In this document: piece by piece, positions 49,139 to 60,110 of the stretch
Numbering within the stretch: position 1 is the first letter of the stretch
Layout: each line of letters opens with the position of its first letter
NCBI GenBank assembly: GCA_028335825.1
Contig: JAIOKI010000005.1
Coordinates: 605,201-669,200 of the forward strand
Direction of reading: 5' to 3'
Length of the DNA stretch: 64,000 nucleotides
Source of the DNA: Nosema muscidifuracis
Taxonomy: Eukaryota > Microsporidia > Nosematidae
Position numbers and translations under genes: made by a program
The notes under the pieces: generated by a model
Seen by the model: only the letters and a program-made list of their open reading frames with translations
Told to the model about the DNA's origin: nothing
Database searches by the model: none

Positions 49139-50041
49139 ATGGATGTATTAGCTAATTATATTGGATGTCTTCATAGTGAGATAGAATGTTCTTATATAAT
49201 TAATCTAGCCATGCATAATAATATGATAAGACTTGTAAGAAGACTTAATGAAAAAGAGAAGAGAATGATAAGACCAGGATACGGATTTATATATTTAGAA
49301 GAGGAGAGTGGTATAATGCGATGGACAGATTCAAAATCTTGGACACCTTCTCGTGCATTAGATCCTTTTATGATGTATATAGAAAAACGTTCAGAGAATC
49401 CTTTAATTAAAAAGATTTATTCAGCTAAATATCAAGAAATGAATGTTCATTTAGTAATTTATAATTTACTTAATCATGAAGAGACAGGTATATGTTGTGA
49501 GATATATAAGAATATAAAACGTACAGTTTTACCAGAAGCTTATACTACAATGTCAAGATGTTATTTAAAAAGAAGGGTTAAGAAAGAAATTGATAATAAA
49601 TCTAATGAATATTTAAAGAAAATTACTAATTCTATACAAGAATTTAATAATTATAAAGGAGAATATGGAACTTATAGAAGAAGAGATAATAATGGTAATA
49701 ATGGGAGTGGTAATGTTAATAATGGTAGTTTTGATAATAAAAATAATGGGAATGGTAATAATGTGAATGGTAGTTTTGATAATAAAAATAATAGCAGTAT
49801 TGACTATAAGAATATTGAAAATGATTTTTATAAGAATAATGTGAATGATTATAATAATAAAAATAGTTTTGATAAGAATATTAATAATAATAATATTGAT
49901 AATAGCTTTGATAATAATTTTGATAGGGTGGCATACACTGATATAGAAAATGATATTATGAAATATTTGGATAAACCAAATTTAACAATGTACAAAATTT
50001 TTGATGGTAAAGAAGAGAATAGTGAAGAAGATGATGAATAA
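49139..50041 (+). CDS. WOPR-domain (Gti1/Pac2) transcription factor, 300 aa
   Basis: Residues about 5-82 form the first WOPR half. The hallmark is FIYLEEESGIMRWTDSKSWT-PSR (about 50-72), matching 'FIYEE.ESGIKRWTDG..WSPSR' of Wor1/Ryp1/Pac2. The second half follows with IKKIYSAKYQEMNVHLVIYN (about 90-110), as in 'LIKKTYSV......HLV.Y'. WOPR proteins are fungal DNA-binding master regulators of morphology and differentiation. The C-terminal 120 residues are Asn-rich repeats (GNNVNGSFDNKN units) that end in an acidic tail. ACCCTTAT precedes the ATG. The nearest downstream gene on the same strand is a MADS factor. Confidence 0.88.
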   Translation: MDVLANYIGCLHSEIECSYIINLAMHNNMIRLVRRLNEKEKRMIRPGYGFIYLEEESGIMRWTDSKSWTPSRALDPFMMYIEKRSENPLIKKIYSAKYQEMNVHLVIYNLLNHEETGICCEIYKNIKRTVLPEAYTTMSRCYLKRRVKKEIDNKSNEYLKKITNSIQEFNNYKGEYGTYRRRDNNGNNGSGNVNNGSFDNKNNGNGNNVNGSFDNKNNSSIDYKNIENDFYKNNVNDYNNKNSFDKNINNNNIDNSFDNNFDRVAYTDIENDIMKYLDKPNLTMYKIFDGKEENSEEDDE

Positions 50042-50992
50042 AAATGAATTTAATTAAAAATAAATTTCTAAATAAATATTAAATGACAATAATATAGTCA
50101 TTATCAACAGTATTTAAGTTCATTAATTATTATAATTTTATTCTTATAAAAATAGGGTATATTTTTTATAAATTTATTTGTTAAAATATTTCTTTTAAAA
50201 AAGAAAAGAAGGTGATGACGTCATCAAAATAAAAAGAACTTTTTACTTGATTTATAGAAGTTAGAATTCAAAATATTTTAACGTTAAGAATTTTTAAAAG
50301 TTCGATAAAAAATTAATTAAGTTTTTATACGTCATTAGAAGTTAAACACGTATTCTATCAATAATAAAAATATAAGCATCTACTTAGTAAAATATTTATA
50401 GAATAATATAATTTATATAAAATATTTATAGACATAAGTATTTACTTTATTAATTAAAAATATTTATAGAATATTACACTTTATATAAAATATATTTAAA
50501 GACATAAGTAGTTACTTTATAAATTAAAAATATTTATAGAATATTACACTTTATATAAAATATATTTAGAGACATAAGTAGTTACTTTATAAATTAAATA
50601 TATTTATAGAATATTACACTTTATATAAAATATATTTAAAGACATCTACTTAAAAATATACTTAAATATAAACATAAATACATTTATTAAATAACTACTA
50701 AATAAATAAAATATACTTTATGAAATAAATTAATTTTTTTATAAATGAAAAATATTTTTAATTAATTCGATAATTTTTTTTTATTGAATAAAATTATCAA
50801 TATTGATATTTAGAAATTTATTTTTTTTAATTTCCTCTTATAGCTAATTATACTTTTTTAAATTTACTATAACTGATAAATAATTTTTTATTTTAAAAAT
50901 CTATCTCCTTTTTAATATCCTTTATTATTCATTGATAATTTAATTAAAGGACAAGATATATTAAAGTTAAATTTAGAGTATCCCCTATTAGT
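50042..50992. repeat. intergenic with about 70-bp tandem repeat, 4 copies
   Basis: From about 50395 to 50650 there are four units of AATATTTATAGAATATTACA plus CTTTATATAAAATATATTTA and AAGACATAAGTAGTTACTTT. 50215-50345 is less AT-rich, with the palindrome GATGACGTCATC at about 50214-50225 (a perfect CRE-type TGACGTCA). The gap separates the WOPR and MADS genes. No gene was seen. Confidence 0.7.
50212..50227. promoter_or_regulatory. CRE-like palindrome TGATGACGTCATCA
   Basis: A 14-bp perfect palindrome containing TGACGTCA, the bZIP (ATF/CREB) binding consensus. GC-containing palindromes of this length are rare in this DNA. It lies between the WOPR and MADS genes, about 770 bp upstream of the MADS ATG. 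Binding is inference. Confidence 0.4.
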
Positions 50993-51592
50993 ATGAGATA
51001 TAACAAGAGACAAATATTTGATGAAGATGATACAAACACGTCAGAGAATAATGATAATACAGGATTCAATCCTAACTATAATGAAGAATTTATTAATGGA
51101 GTTAATACAAGTCAATATTATGGAATGTTTGATCCAAGATTTAGAAGGAGTATGTATGAACATAACCAGAATTCGAATACTTATCCTACATGGTCACAAC
51201 AATATAATTTTGATCCTTACAGGAATACAGATTATTACACTTCACAATTTAATAACAGCATGATGTCTGAATTATCAACGTCTAAGGAGAAAGTAAATAA
51301 CAGGAAAAAGATTAAACTTGAGTATATAGGAGGTAAAAATAAAAGAAATGTTACATTTAGTAAACGTAAGAAAGGAATTATGAAAAAAGCTTATGAATTA
51401 AGTGTACTTACTGGATCTGAAATTTTACTTCTTGTAGCTAGTGAATCAGGACATGTTTATACATACGCGACTCCAAAACTTAAACCTATAATTCGAGATC
51501 ATGAGCATATTATACAAAAATGTTTAAGTAACAATAAAAATTTTATGGATGAGACTATAGTAGAAAATACAGAAGCAGATAGTGGGGAATAA
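50993..51592 (+). CDS. MCM1: MADS-box transcription factor, SRF/MCM1 type (199 aa)
   Basis: Residues about 103-180 are a MADS domain with extension: RKKIKLEYIGGKNKRNVTFS, KRKKGIMKKAYELSVLTGSE, ILLLVASESGHVYTYATPKL and KPIIRDH..IIQKCL. This matches Mcm1/SRF (type I) nearly residue for residue, including the SAM-like extension that binds cofactors. The N-terminal 100 residues are Asn/Tyr/Ser-rich and disordered. It binds CArG-type sites; in fungi Mcm1 regulates cell cycle and cell-type genes with partners. TATCCCCTATTAGT precedes the ATG. The ortholog name is by best resemblance. Confidence 0.9.
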   Translation: MRYNKRQIFDEDDTNTSENNDNTGFNPNYNEEFINGVNTSQYYGMFDPRFRRSMYEHNQNSNTYPTWSQQYNFDPYRNTDYYTSQFNNSMMSELSTSKEKVNNRKKIKLEYIGGKNKRNVTFSKRKKGIMKKAYELSVLTGSEILLLVASESGHVYTYATPKLKPIIRDHEHIIQKCLSNNKNFMDETIVENTEADSGE

Positions 51593-54523
51593 AATGTGTA
51601 ATAAACTTTTAAGAATTAATTTTTTTATTTATAAATATAGCATGTAAATAAGTTTTATTTATATTAGAGTTTTAGATATATATTTATAAGTTAAAGTGTG
51701 GCATTTTTTAAATTGGGTTAAATAAAGAATTTATTTATATATGTTAAGTTAGAATGAGGCATTTATATAAAATTAAAAAAGTTCATTTATATCAAATTTA
51801 AAATAGTTCATTTATATTAAGTTAAGATATAAATTTATATCATATATAAAAAAAGTATACTAAATTCTCTAACAGAAATGTTTAGCTAGTCAATATATAT
51901 AGAAAAAAATATGTTATTTAATTATTTTTTAAACCCCAATTTAAATAAATACCTTTATAAAGACAATACATACAGTAAAATGTCAAAGTAGAATATGGCA
52001 TAGATTAGTAGAAGAGTTAAATATTTTGTTATATATTGAAGAAGAGTTTTAAAAAAAAGAAATATTTTTGAGAGAATAAAAAATTTTATTGTTAACATTT
52101 GTGAATTTAAAAAAGTTAAAATCTAGAAATTAATTATAAAAGATAGGAAGAAGAGATAAGAATTTGACTTATTATTTACTTATTAGGTTTAATTAAATAA
52201 TTAACGTAAATTAATAATAAGTAATTGATGAAATTTTCAACTGTAATCTACGAGAACACTTATTTAGAGAATGTTATTTAATAAAAACTAAGGATAAATA
52301 TAAAAGTAATCTTAAGTATTAAATTTTAATTATGAAAATGATTCTGAAACAAGATATAAAAAGAGAGATAAATTAAGGTGAATATTTTCATATATAATAG
52401 TAGTATGGAAGAGCATTACTGAGTGTTTAGAGGAGTACTAAAAGGGATAAAAGAAAATAAAATTATTAGCTATGCTTTAAATAGATAGATATTACGTTTT
52501 CTGAAATGATGGTTTACTAGATTTTAGAGTTAATTACAATAGTAAGAGTTATAGATTGAGAGGATTTTGGAGTTTAAAAGATGATTCATAGATTTTATTA
52601 GGAAATACGCCACGAAAATAATAAAATTAACGGATAGTTGAAGAGTTAAGAAAAATATTAGAAATAAATAAGATAATTTTAAACATGAAAAATAATTGAA
52701 TAATCTAAGTTAAATTATTTTTTATAAAGAATAATTTTTATTTAGAACTAATACTAGTAAAAAAATGAGTGTCAGTTTATTGGACTTCTAAAAAGTTCAC
52801 ATTAATGGAAGTTAAAAATAAAATATCAGTGAAAGAAATATAAGTGATCTTTCAAGTGGTTAAGAAATTTGAATAAAAACTAAGAAAAAAGATTTTTTAA
52901 AATAGAAGCAGACCATAAAATTTTAATAAAAGTTAAGAATAAACTGAATTTAATAATGAGAATATGAACAGATGGATGGAGAAAATAGAAGATTTTGAGA
53001 TTATCATTGAAAATTAGAAGTAATTGTAGCAGATGATGTTCTTAAAAAGTTTATATGGCAGAAGAAATTAAAAAGAAAAAAATGGTATAATCTAGTAGAG
53101 ATAATAAATAATCATGTTAAAGTAGTTTATGGAAATAAGATTTGATAGTTTTAATTATGAATTTGAATAATAGTTTATTATAATCTCAGGAAAAGATTCA
53201 TTTATTAGTTATATAGGATAAGATTTTTAAGTAATCAAAGATGTGAGATTTTTAAGATATAATAGAAAGACAATTGGAGTTAGCTATTTTATAAGTAAAT
53301 AAGTTAACATAGATTTTTTTAAGATATAATAGAAAGACAATTGGAATTAGCTATTTATTAAGTAAATAAGTTAACATAGATTTTTAAGATATAATAGAAT
53401 GTTGTTGTAGCCATTAAATTATAGAGAAAGCTGTGGGGTGAAATTTTAGAAAATAAGAGGGCTATTGGCTTGCAAAGGAACATTAACACAAGGAAGGAGA
53501 TTATAACAGATAATTTTGTAATATAAAAATCAAAGAACTATCTAGACAATTAAATATAAAAAAAATGATATAAGATAATATTTAGAAAGAAAGATTTAAT
53601 ATAATTTTATTTAGCTATTTTAAAATGTAATAACTTAAGCATAAAATATGCTTCTTTAAAAGCTTCAAATATAAAGCTAGATTTTTATGATAGAAAGTGA
53701 ATATTTTCAACAGATCTAAAAATCTATTAAAGTAAAGGTAAGAAAATCTGAAGATATTTGATAAATATATTAAATGAATATATTTAGATCCAAGGGAAGA
53801 GTAGAATTGTGTTTATTTAATTCATCTAATATTAGACTTGAGAGATGAAGATATATTTAGAAGGGACATTATAATCTTAAATGAATGAGTAATTGAAAGT
53901 ATGTGATTAACTATCTAAATCAAGATTATAATTTATATTAAGAAATTAATAGACTTTAATTAAGATTCATAATACTATAAATAAATTCATATCTTCTTTT
54001 TCTAATAATATTTATTAAAAAGTAGCATGAATCTGTTTGAAAATTGAAATGCTCAGCAATGATTAAACTAATGGATTTTCTTATTTTACTAATAAGAATA
54101 TAAGAAATTAATTTAAAATATCTTATTATATTATTAATTTATAAATATCTAGCTGTAATATGACAAATTAATTTATTGTTGTACTATTAATTTTAAATAT
54201 ATTGTTATACTATTAATTTATAAATATTTATTATACTATTAGTTTATAAAATAAAGCCTTTTGTATAAAAATTCTACTAAGAAAATTTGATCATAAAATT
54301 GAATAATTTAATAAAAATCTTAATATTTTTGGAGTACTTTTTTATAAATTGAGTAACAACAAAGTAGAATATAAAATTTAGAACGAAACTTAACATAATT
54401 TAAATCCTATATTAATTTAATCACTCAAAGATAATTCTTAAGAATATAAAAACGCGAAAGTTTTAAATTATAAAAACTAATATTAATTTGAAATTATAAA
54501 AATACTTTTTAAAAAAAATAAAT
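51593..54523 (+). pseudogene. relic coding region with TAA/TAG-rich, nearly TGA-free frame (about 51950-53760)
   Basis: The 2.9-kb gap is not ordinary intergenic DNA: the plus strand is purine-rich and C-poor, as coding strands are here. If TAA and TAG are ignored, the frame starting near 51960 stays free of TGA to about 52556. The frame from 52505 to 53758 has only two TGA in about 418 codons, none in the last 330, while TAA/TAG make up about 12% of codons. Between these stops the text looks protein-like: YLIKTKDKYKSNLKY, YRLRGFWSLKDDS, MNRWMEKIEDFEIII, MEIRFDSFNYEFE. A CCCC motif at about 51935 precedes an ATG at 51980. I recognise no family. The parts 51593-51930 and 53900-54520 are plain AT-rich DNA. 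Confidence 0.45.
53247..53400. repeat. about 77-bp tandem duplication inside the relic
   Basis: AGATTTTTAAGATATAATAG followed by AAAGACAATTGGAGTTAGCT occurs twice (from about 53247 and about 53312), and the first part occurs a third time near 53380. The copies differ by an indel of T, which shifts the frame between copies. Confidence 0.75.
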
Positions 54524-55357
54524 TTAAATCCTTTTAATTTCAGATAAAGGTAACTCTCCATTTGTCGCTTCTTCTACATCATAATTTGCAACTACCAATC
54601 TTAAATTTTTATTTCTACGTCTAGACAAATATTTTTGAAAAAATAGAACAATTACAAGAAATAAAAATATTCCTATTAAAAAATAAACGAAAATTTTTAC
54701 AAAATCAAGATCTTCATTACTAATATCAAACCCAAAGAAGGATACTCCAAATTTATTAGTGTTTTTTTCATCATCCGGATTAACAAAAAAATTAATTGTA
54801 TAATTTTGAACATCAGTCATTCCACATTTAATTTTCTTAATAAATTCTAAATCTTTACAAGGTATAAATCTAAAACGAGGTAGATTTTCTCCTTCTTCAC
54901 ATACAAACCTGTACTCAATAATTTGTTTTAATATATCTCTATAATTATCTATACTAGAAATTCCTATCTGAAGATTAACACATTGATTGGATGTTTCTAA
55001 CATATCAATAGTAGATTTAGTAAGTGAATCTACAAAATTAAGATCATCTTCAGTATACTTATAAAAAAATTGATTAGAAGTATTATCACTCATATTTAAT
55101 ATAGAAAATATTTTTTCGATAAATTTTTCTTTAAGATACATTGTCTTTCGTCTAAAACTAATCTTTTTATCTTCTGAATTAATTAATGATAGAAATTTAC
55201 TTGATTTAGTAACATTTATCCATACTTCGTTACAATAATCCCATATAAATTGTGAATTAAATCTTGGGTGTATATTTTTATAATCTAAAGAATCTAAACA
55301 TTTTTCTATATTATTGGTAGATTTTATAGATTGTAATAAGATTATTGGTAATATCAT
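54524..55357 (-). CDS. hypothetical type I membrane protein, 277 aa
   Basis: The start at 55357 is chosen because ATTACCCTTAATAAAA precedes that ATG and a signal peptide (MILPIILLQSIKSTN) follows. A frame-open extension of 43 residues upstream lacks the motif. The ectodomain of about 205 residues has paired cysteines (EKCLD, DYCNE, NQCVN, FVCEE, IPCKD, IKCGM) and one likely N-glycosylation site set. A membrane segment at about 222-245 (VKIFVYFLIGIFLFLVIVLF) is followed by RRRNK and an acidic 30-residue tail. Family unknown; a surface or secretory-pathway receptor-like layout. Confidence 0.7.
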   Translation of the reverse strand: MILPIILLQSIKSTNNIEKCLDSLDYKNIHPRFNSQFIWDYCNEVWINVTKSSKFLSLINSEDKKISFRRKTMYLKEKFIEKIFSILNMSDNTSNQFFYKYTEDDLNFVDSLTKSTIDMLETSNQCVNLQIGISSIDNYRDILKQIIEYRFVCEEGENLPRFRFIPCKDLEFIKKIKCGMTDVQNYTINFFVNPDDEKNTNKFGVSFFGFDISNEDLDFVKIFVYFLIGIFLFLVIVLFFQKYLSRRRNKNLRLVVANYDVEEATNGELPLSEIKRI

Positions 55358-57634
55358 TTTTATTAAGGGTAATAGAAGAGTTTTATGATTTAATTTTTTA
55401 GAAATATATTTATAAAAATACTCTTTAAAAATATAATTGTAGAAGATTAGTAAAAGATAAAAAATTGATGACGTTTTTATAGTCATTAGTTATTTATTTA
55501 TTTTTTGTATAAATATTATAAAATATCTACCCATACAAAAAGATAATAAATATATCTTATTAAATAATGTTTATATCGTATATTTTTATAAAAATAAATT
55601 AATAAGTATAATTCTTATATTTTTATTCTTTTACAGATGTAAAATTAAAAAAAGTACTTATAAATTAAATTCTTGACATAAAAGATATTGCAGTTTTTTT
55701 ATAATAAGAATTTACAAAAATATAATTTAAAAATAAATATTAAATATTATTTTATAAAGATGATTTTCTATAATTTAATAAAGAAATATTCAATATTATT
55801 TTATAAAGATGATCTTCTAAAAAAATAATATTAAATATTTATTTATTGTACCATTTTTAATTAAATTTTATTTTAAAAAGATAGACTAATCTAGAATTTA
55901 TAATTTTTAATTTGATATCAATAAAATTTTAATTTATTTTTATAAATTATTAAAAATGGATATTTATAAAAATATTTAAAATACATAAATTAAATTTATT
56001 AAAATATTTAAAATATATTATTCTATTTATGTATGTAATAAAAATTAATATTTCTTAATTAATGATTTATATTAATAAATCTTAGTATTAATACTTTGTA
56101 TTGGTTTTAAATATGATATTATTTTAATATAAATTTATATAATTAAAATATCAATAATTTATATTAATAGAATAATTTTTTGGAATGAAGAAAGTTTATC
56201 TTTTTATAATATAAATATTGAGAATATTTCAATAATTAAGTATAAAGACATATAAAAAAATTAGAAATATTTTTAAAAAAGACATGTTTAAATAAAAAGA
56301 TTAGAAATCACTCTTTATAAAAGTTTATGATCAATACAAAAATACAAACTGAGATTAAAATTAATATAAAAAAATTAAGATAAATATCACATTTTTACAA
56401 TATTCTTACAGTAGAGATATAAATAAAGAAATGTAAAAGTTAAAGATAATTATTTATATGATAACATTGTAAAAAGTTTTATAAGCAATAAGTAGAATAA
56501 TCAAATATAATTAATCAAATGATTATATTTTAGAAGAATCAATAAATTGATTGAAATTATAAAAGAATTTATCAATAGATATAAATTAATTATTAGATTT
56601 CTTATATTATAAAAATAATAAGTTGAATTAGTGTCTTATATTAGAGTATATAGTATTTTACACGTCATAATTAGAACACATTCTTAGTTATTTCTATTAA
56701 TTAATTTTAAAAATACTTTCTTATACAAGTGAGGAAAATACATAAATATAATTAAATAAAAATATTTATTTTTTTTTATTAGTTCTTAGCTTAGCATATA
56801 TTTGAACTCTTCAATAAATTTATATAATTCACTTAAGAAAATTATTTTTAAAAATTTAGTATTTCTTAAGACTTTTTATAAATTTTTGATAAACAAGTTT
56901 TTTTATGTTGTTTAACTTTAATTAATTAAAAAAGATTTCTATAAATAAAATTATTATTTAAAAAGATTCTATAAATAAAAAATTATTATATAAAAAGATT
57001 CTATAAATAAAAATTATTATTTAAAAAGATTCCATAAATAAAAATTATTATAGTATAATCTTTATATTCTAAATAATTTAAAAATTCTATAATTAAATCT
57101 TAAAAAAATTCTTTAAATATAAAATATTATAAAAAAAGATTTCTATAACTTTCTATATAAAAAAGATTATATAACTTTCTATATAAAAAGATTTCTATAA
57201 TTAAATCTATTAAAAGTTTTCTATAACTTTCTATATAAAAAATTCTATAACTTTATATATAAAAAGATTTATATATAAAAAAATTATAATTAAATCTAAA
57301 TATTCTAAATAATTTAAAAATTATATAACTTTATATAAAAAAATTCTATAATTTAATATTATAATTAATTAACTATCAAACAATATTTTGATCTTATCAT
57401 TTCAATTATTAATTATTTTTATAAATTATTTTAAGCATAAACACTTCTGACTCATAAATCACAAATATTCACTTAATATAAAAAATCTAAGTTTATAAAA
57501 AACAAATCATTTATTGATATTTTTGACATCTTCACATAAACATTCCAAATATTTGATAATCTTTCAAACTATTTCTACCAATTAATTTTCTTTAATTTCT
57601 TTATGTATAAATATTTTCTATATTTTTTTTGTCC
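55358..57634. other. 2.3-kb gene-free region
   Basis: Mostly AT-rich without reading frames. 55740-55860 has two units of AAATATTATTTTATAAAGAT plus GATTTTCTA. 56925-57060 has four units of AAAAAGATTCTATAAATAAA plus AATTATTA, and looser copies go on to 57350. 57430-57600 carries slightly more C and may be the promoter of the next gene. No RNA gene was seen. Confidence 0.5.
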
Positions 57635-58258
57635 ATGATAAGCAGTGAAGAAAGAAAACAAATCATAGTTCGTCTTTATAAATTGATAAAAGAGTCTAAG
57701 ATGTTTGATGACCATCCTGATTCAAAAATTAGAGAAGCAGCTATGAATACTGAACAGAAAGCTTTTGAAACATCTTCAAGTTTAGAAGAATATATGACTT
57801 TTATGAATTCTAAAATGGAAAAAGTTATGAGAAAAAATAAAAAAGAAAAAGATATTAACAATAAAGAAGATGTTATAAGAAAAAATTTAAAAGAAGATGT
57901 TATAAGAAAAAATTTAAAAGAAGTTGATAATAATTTTAGAGAAAATCTCAATAGAAATATTTCAGAATTGAATAATAGATCAAGTAGAAGTATACAAGAT
58001 AATAATTTTGATAGACATTTGGTGAATAAAGGAATGAATATTAATCCATTAGAAGGACATTCATCTAATAATAGAATAAATATGAATAGAATATATAATC
58101 ATTCTAATATTCAAGAAAGAAATCGACCTGGACCAGTAATAAGATCAAATCAGAGTATGAATATACCTCCTACTATGTATAATACATCACCCAAGCCTTT
58201 GAAAAAAAGTATATTTAATGTTATAGAATATTCATTCATTCTGCTAATATCTTTATAA
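57635..58258 (+). CDS. KIX/Med15-like N-terminal domain protein, 207 aa
   Basis: The ATG at 57635 is used (GTCC touches it); an in-frame TTG two codons earlier is not needed. Residues 3-66 (ERKQIIVRLYKLIKES, then REAAMNTEQKAFETSSSLEE and YMTFMNSKMEKVMRK) resemble the three-helix KIX domain at the start of Gal11/Med15 ('A...E...F..A.S..EY...M..KL'). The rest is Asn/Arg-rich with two EDVIRKNLK units and ends with SIFNVIEYSFILLISL, an odd hydrophobic end that may come from a 3' frame change. Med15 is the Mediator tail subunit that binds activators. Known Med15 proteins are much longer, so this is a short or truncated form. Confidence 0.45.
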   Translation: MISSEERKQIIVRLYKLIKESKMFDDHPDSKIREAAMNTEQKAFETSSSLEEYMTFMNSKMEKVMRKNKKEKDINNKEDVIRKNLKEDVIRKNLKEVDNNFRENLNRNISELNNRSSRSIQDNNFDRHLVNKGMNINPLEGHSSNNRINMNRIYNHSNIQERNRPGPVIRSNQSMNIPPTMYNTSPKPLKKSIFNVIEYSFILLISL

Positions 58259-59040
58259 TACCTAAAACTCTAATTCTTAAGATCACTATTCCTATCTCAC
58301 TAGATTTATTTTACCTATTAACAATAATCTTAATAGAGATAGAATAAAGTAAGTAAATTTTAATGAGTTTATAAAGTTATCAGTATTTCTTCTATTCTTA
58401 AAATCTCAAGATTATTATAAATATCTCCACTTCTTCTTCTACGACTATATCATTAATCTGATACAAGTCATCATCATAGATTGATGTTTACTTGCTTGAT
58501 TCCAAAGATCTAACATGTTTTTTTAATGATCTTCCATAGCTTAGAATAGATCTCTAATCTCTCAATTATATCTTGATTTTATTTGATGTACTCTAAATTA
58601 TTATCCATGGGATCTAAAAAGTTGTCTTTTTTATGTTATGGGTCTAAAAAATAATTTTATGATTAGATTAATAAGATAGAGAAGTCTTTTTTCAGCCTCA
58701 TATATATTATTAATAATTAATAAAATGAATCATTAAGAATAAATTAAAATAACATAAATAAAAAAATATATTTATTAAGTATTATATAAATAATATACAA
58801 TACATAATTTAATATTTTTCCTTAAAGATATAAATTAGATGATAGTAAAACTATTCAGAATATTTATTAAATCATTTTTGTTTACCATATTATTATCATG
58901 ATTTTAGATTTGAAAATTATTTTTGATTTTGGAAATATCTTTAAATTGTATATATATTTGTATAATGTGATTTCCCAAAACCCCCTAAGATTTTTATAAA
59001 AAATTATCAATATATATTGAATTTCTTTCGTATAAACTGG
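58259..59040. other. gene-free stretch downstream of the KIX-like gene
   Basis: 58270-58620 is pyrimidine-rich with more C than usual intergenic DNA (CTTCTTCTTCTACGACTAT) but no open frame over 40 codons. It could be decayed 3' coding sequence. 58975-58990 has CCCAAAACCCCC without a nearby ATG. Nothing else seen. Confidence 0.4.
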
Positions 59041-59044
59041 GAGT

Positions 59045-60110
59045 AATTAAATTCAATTATAGATGACTAAGACCTATAAAGAAAGATACTGGAAATGCTC
59101 CAATGTAACTTATAATGTCAGATTAACCACTCTAATGATTAAATTATTAAATCAGTTGGAGTTTATATACACACTATGTTTTTAATAATATTTTGAAATA
59201 TAAAATGAAGAGTATTATAATAGTTATACTTGCTGATTCACATTTTGTTTTTAGAAATGAGTTATGTAATTAAAATTTTGGAATCCTTGTAGTATTTATG
59301 ATTATTATACAATGACAAGATGTATCATTTGATAATATAAAGGAATCTATTTATAGATTTAATTTAATTTACTTGTATTAAATCCTGATTTTTGATATTA
59401 CTGAATTAAATTTTCCAAATGGCAGAAGTTCCTTCTTAAATAAAGATTTAGATTTAGTGAAGATTTTTAAGTTTTCTTTAAGTAGTTTTTATTAAGTATA
59501 TATTATACATGAAGATTCAATGGATAAAGTTTTCCTATGATCTATCGTTTTCTTTCTAATAAAACTAACGAAAATGATGATAATGTCTTTAATCTTATTA
59601 ACTCTCCTCTAGACAATAAATCAGTGGAATTTTCCTAATATAATATTTATGATGAAAAAGTAGAAAGCTTATTAAATATGTATAAAGATATTATAGGACC
59701 ATATTTAGTAGAAAAAATATGTACTTTTTGGTTAGAACTAATAATGTTGTTGAAGTATTTCATTCAAAACTTTATAATCTAATTAATAAAAATAATTCTA
59801 GTTTCTTGTAGTACCTTAATAATCTTAAATATATTTAAATATTGAATGACTACAAGAGGAAAGTCAAAAAAATAAATATAAAATATGTTGATCAAGAAAG
59901 CGATATTAAGAAATTGTGGTGATCTTATAATACAAGACTAATTACTTTAGAAGTTCTTTTGTGTGGATTGAAGAGAAGCAATAAAATTAAATGCTTAAAT
60001 ATTTTTTAAGCAAATTATACGACATAACCGTATCATAAGTTTTATAAATAAAAATTTTACAATAATTGGGATTAACTTTCAAAAAAATCCAACATATTTA
60101 TCAATTTATA
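59045..60110 (+). mobile_element. decayed MULE (Mutator-like) DNA transposon
   Basis: Three MULE landmarks occur in order on the plus strand. First is a FLYWCH-type zinc-finger piece (TKTYKERYWKCSNVTYNVRL, from 59066). Second is the transposase core piece FPMIYRFLSNKTNENDDNVF (near 59531), fitting 'FPV.Y.LL.NKT...Y...F'. Third is RTNNVVEVFHSKLYNLINKN (from 59734), the strong 'RTNN..EG.H..L' signature, followed by KKLW and SYNTRLITLEVLLCGLKR. The core and the RTNN piece lie in different frames and several stops intervene, so the element is dead. No terminal inverted repeats were found by eye, so the limits are those of recognisable coding pieces. Confidence 0.72.

Noticed and set aside
53400-53520. 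GC-richer patch as an RNA gene
   Set aside because: The patch fits better as part of the purine-rich relic reading frame; no paired stem structure was evident.
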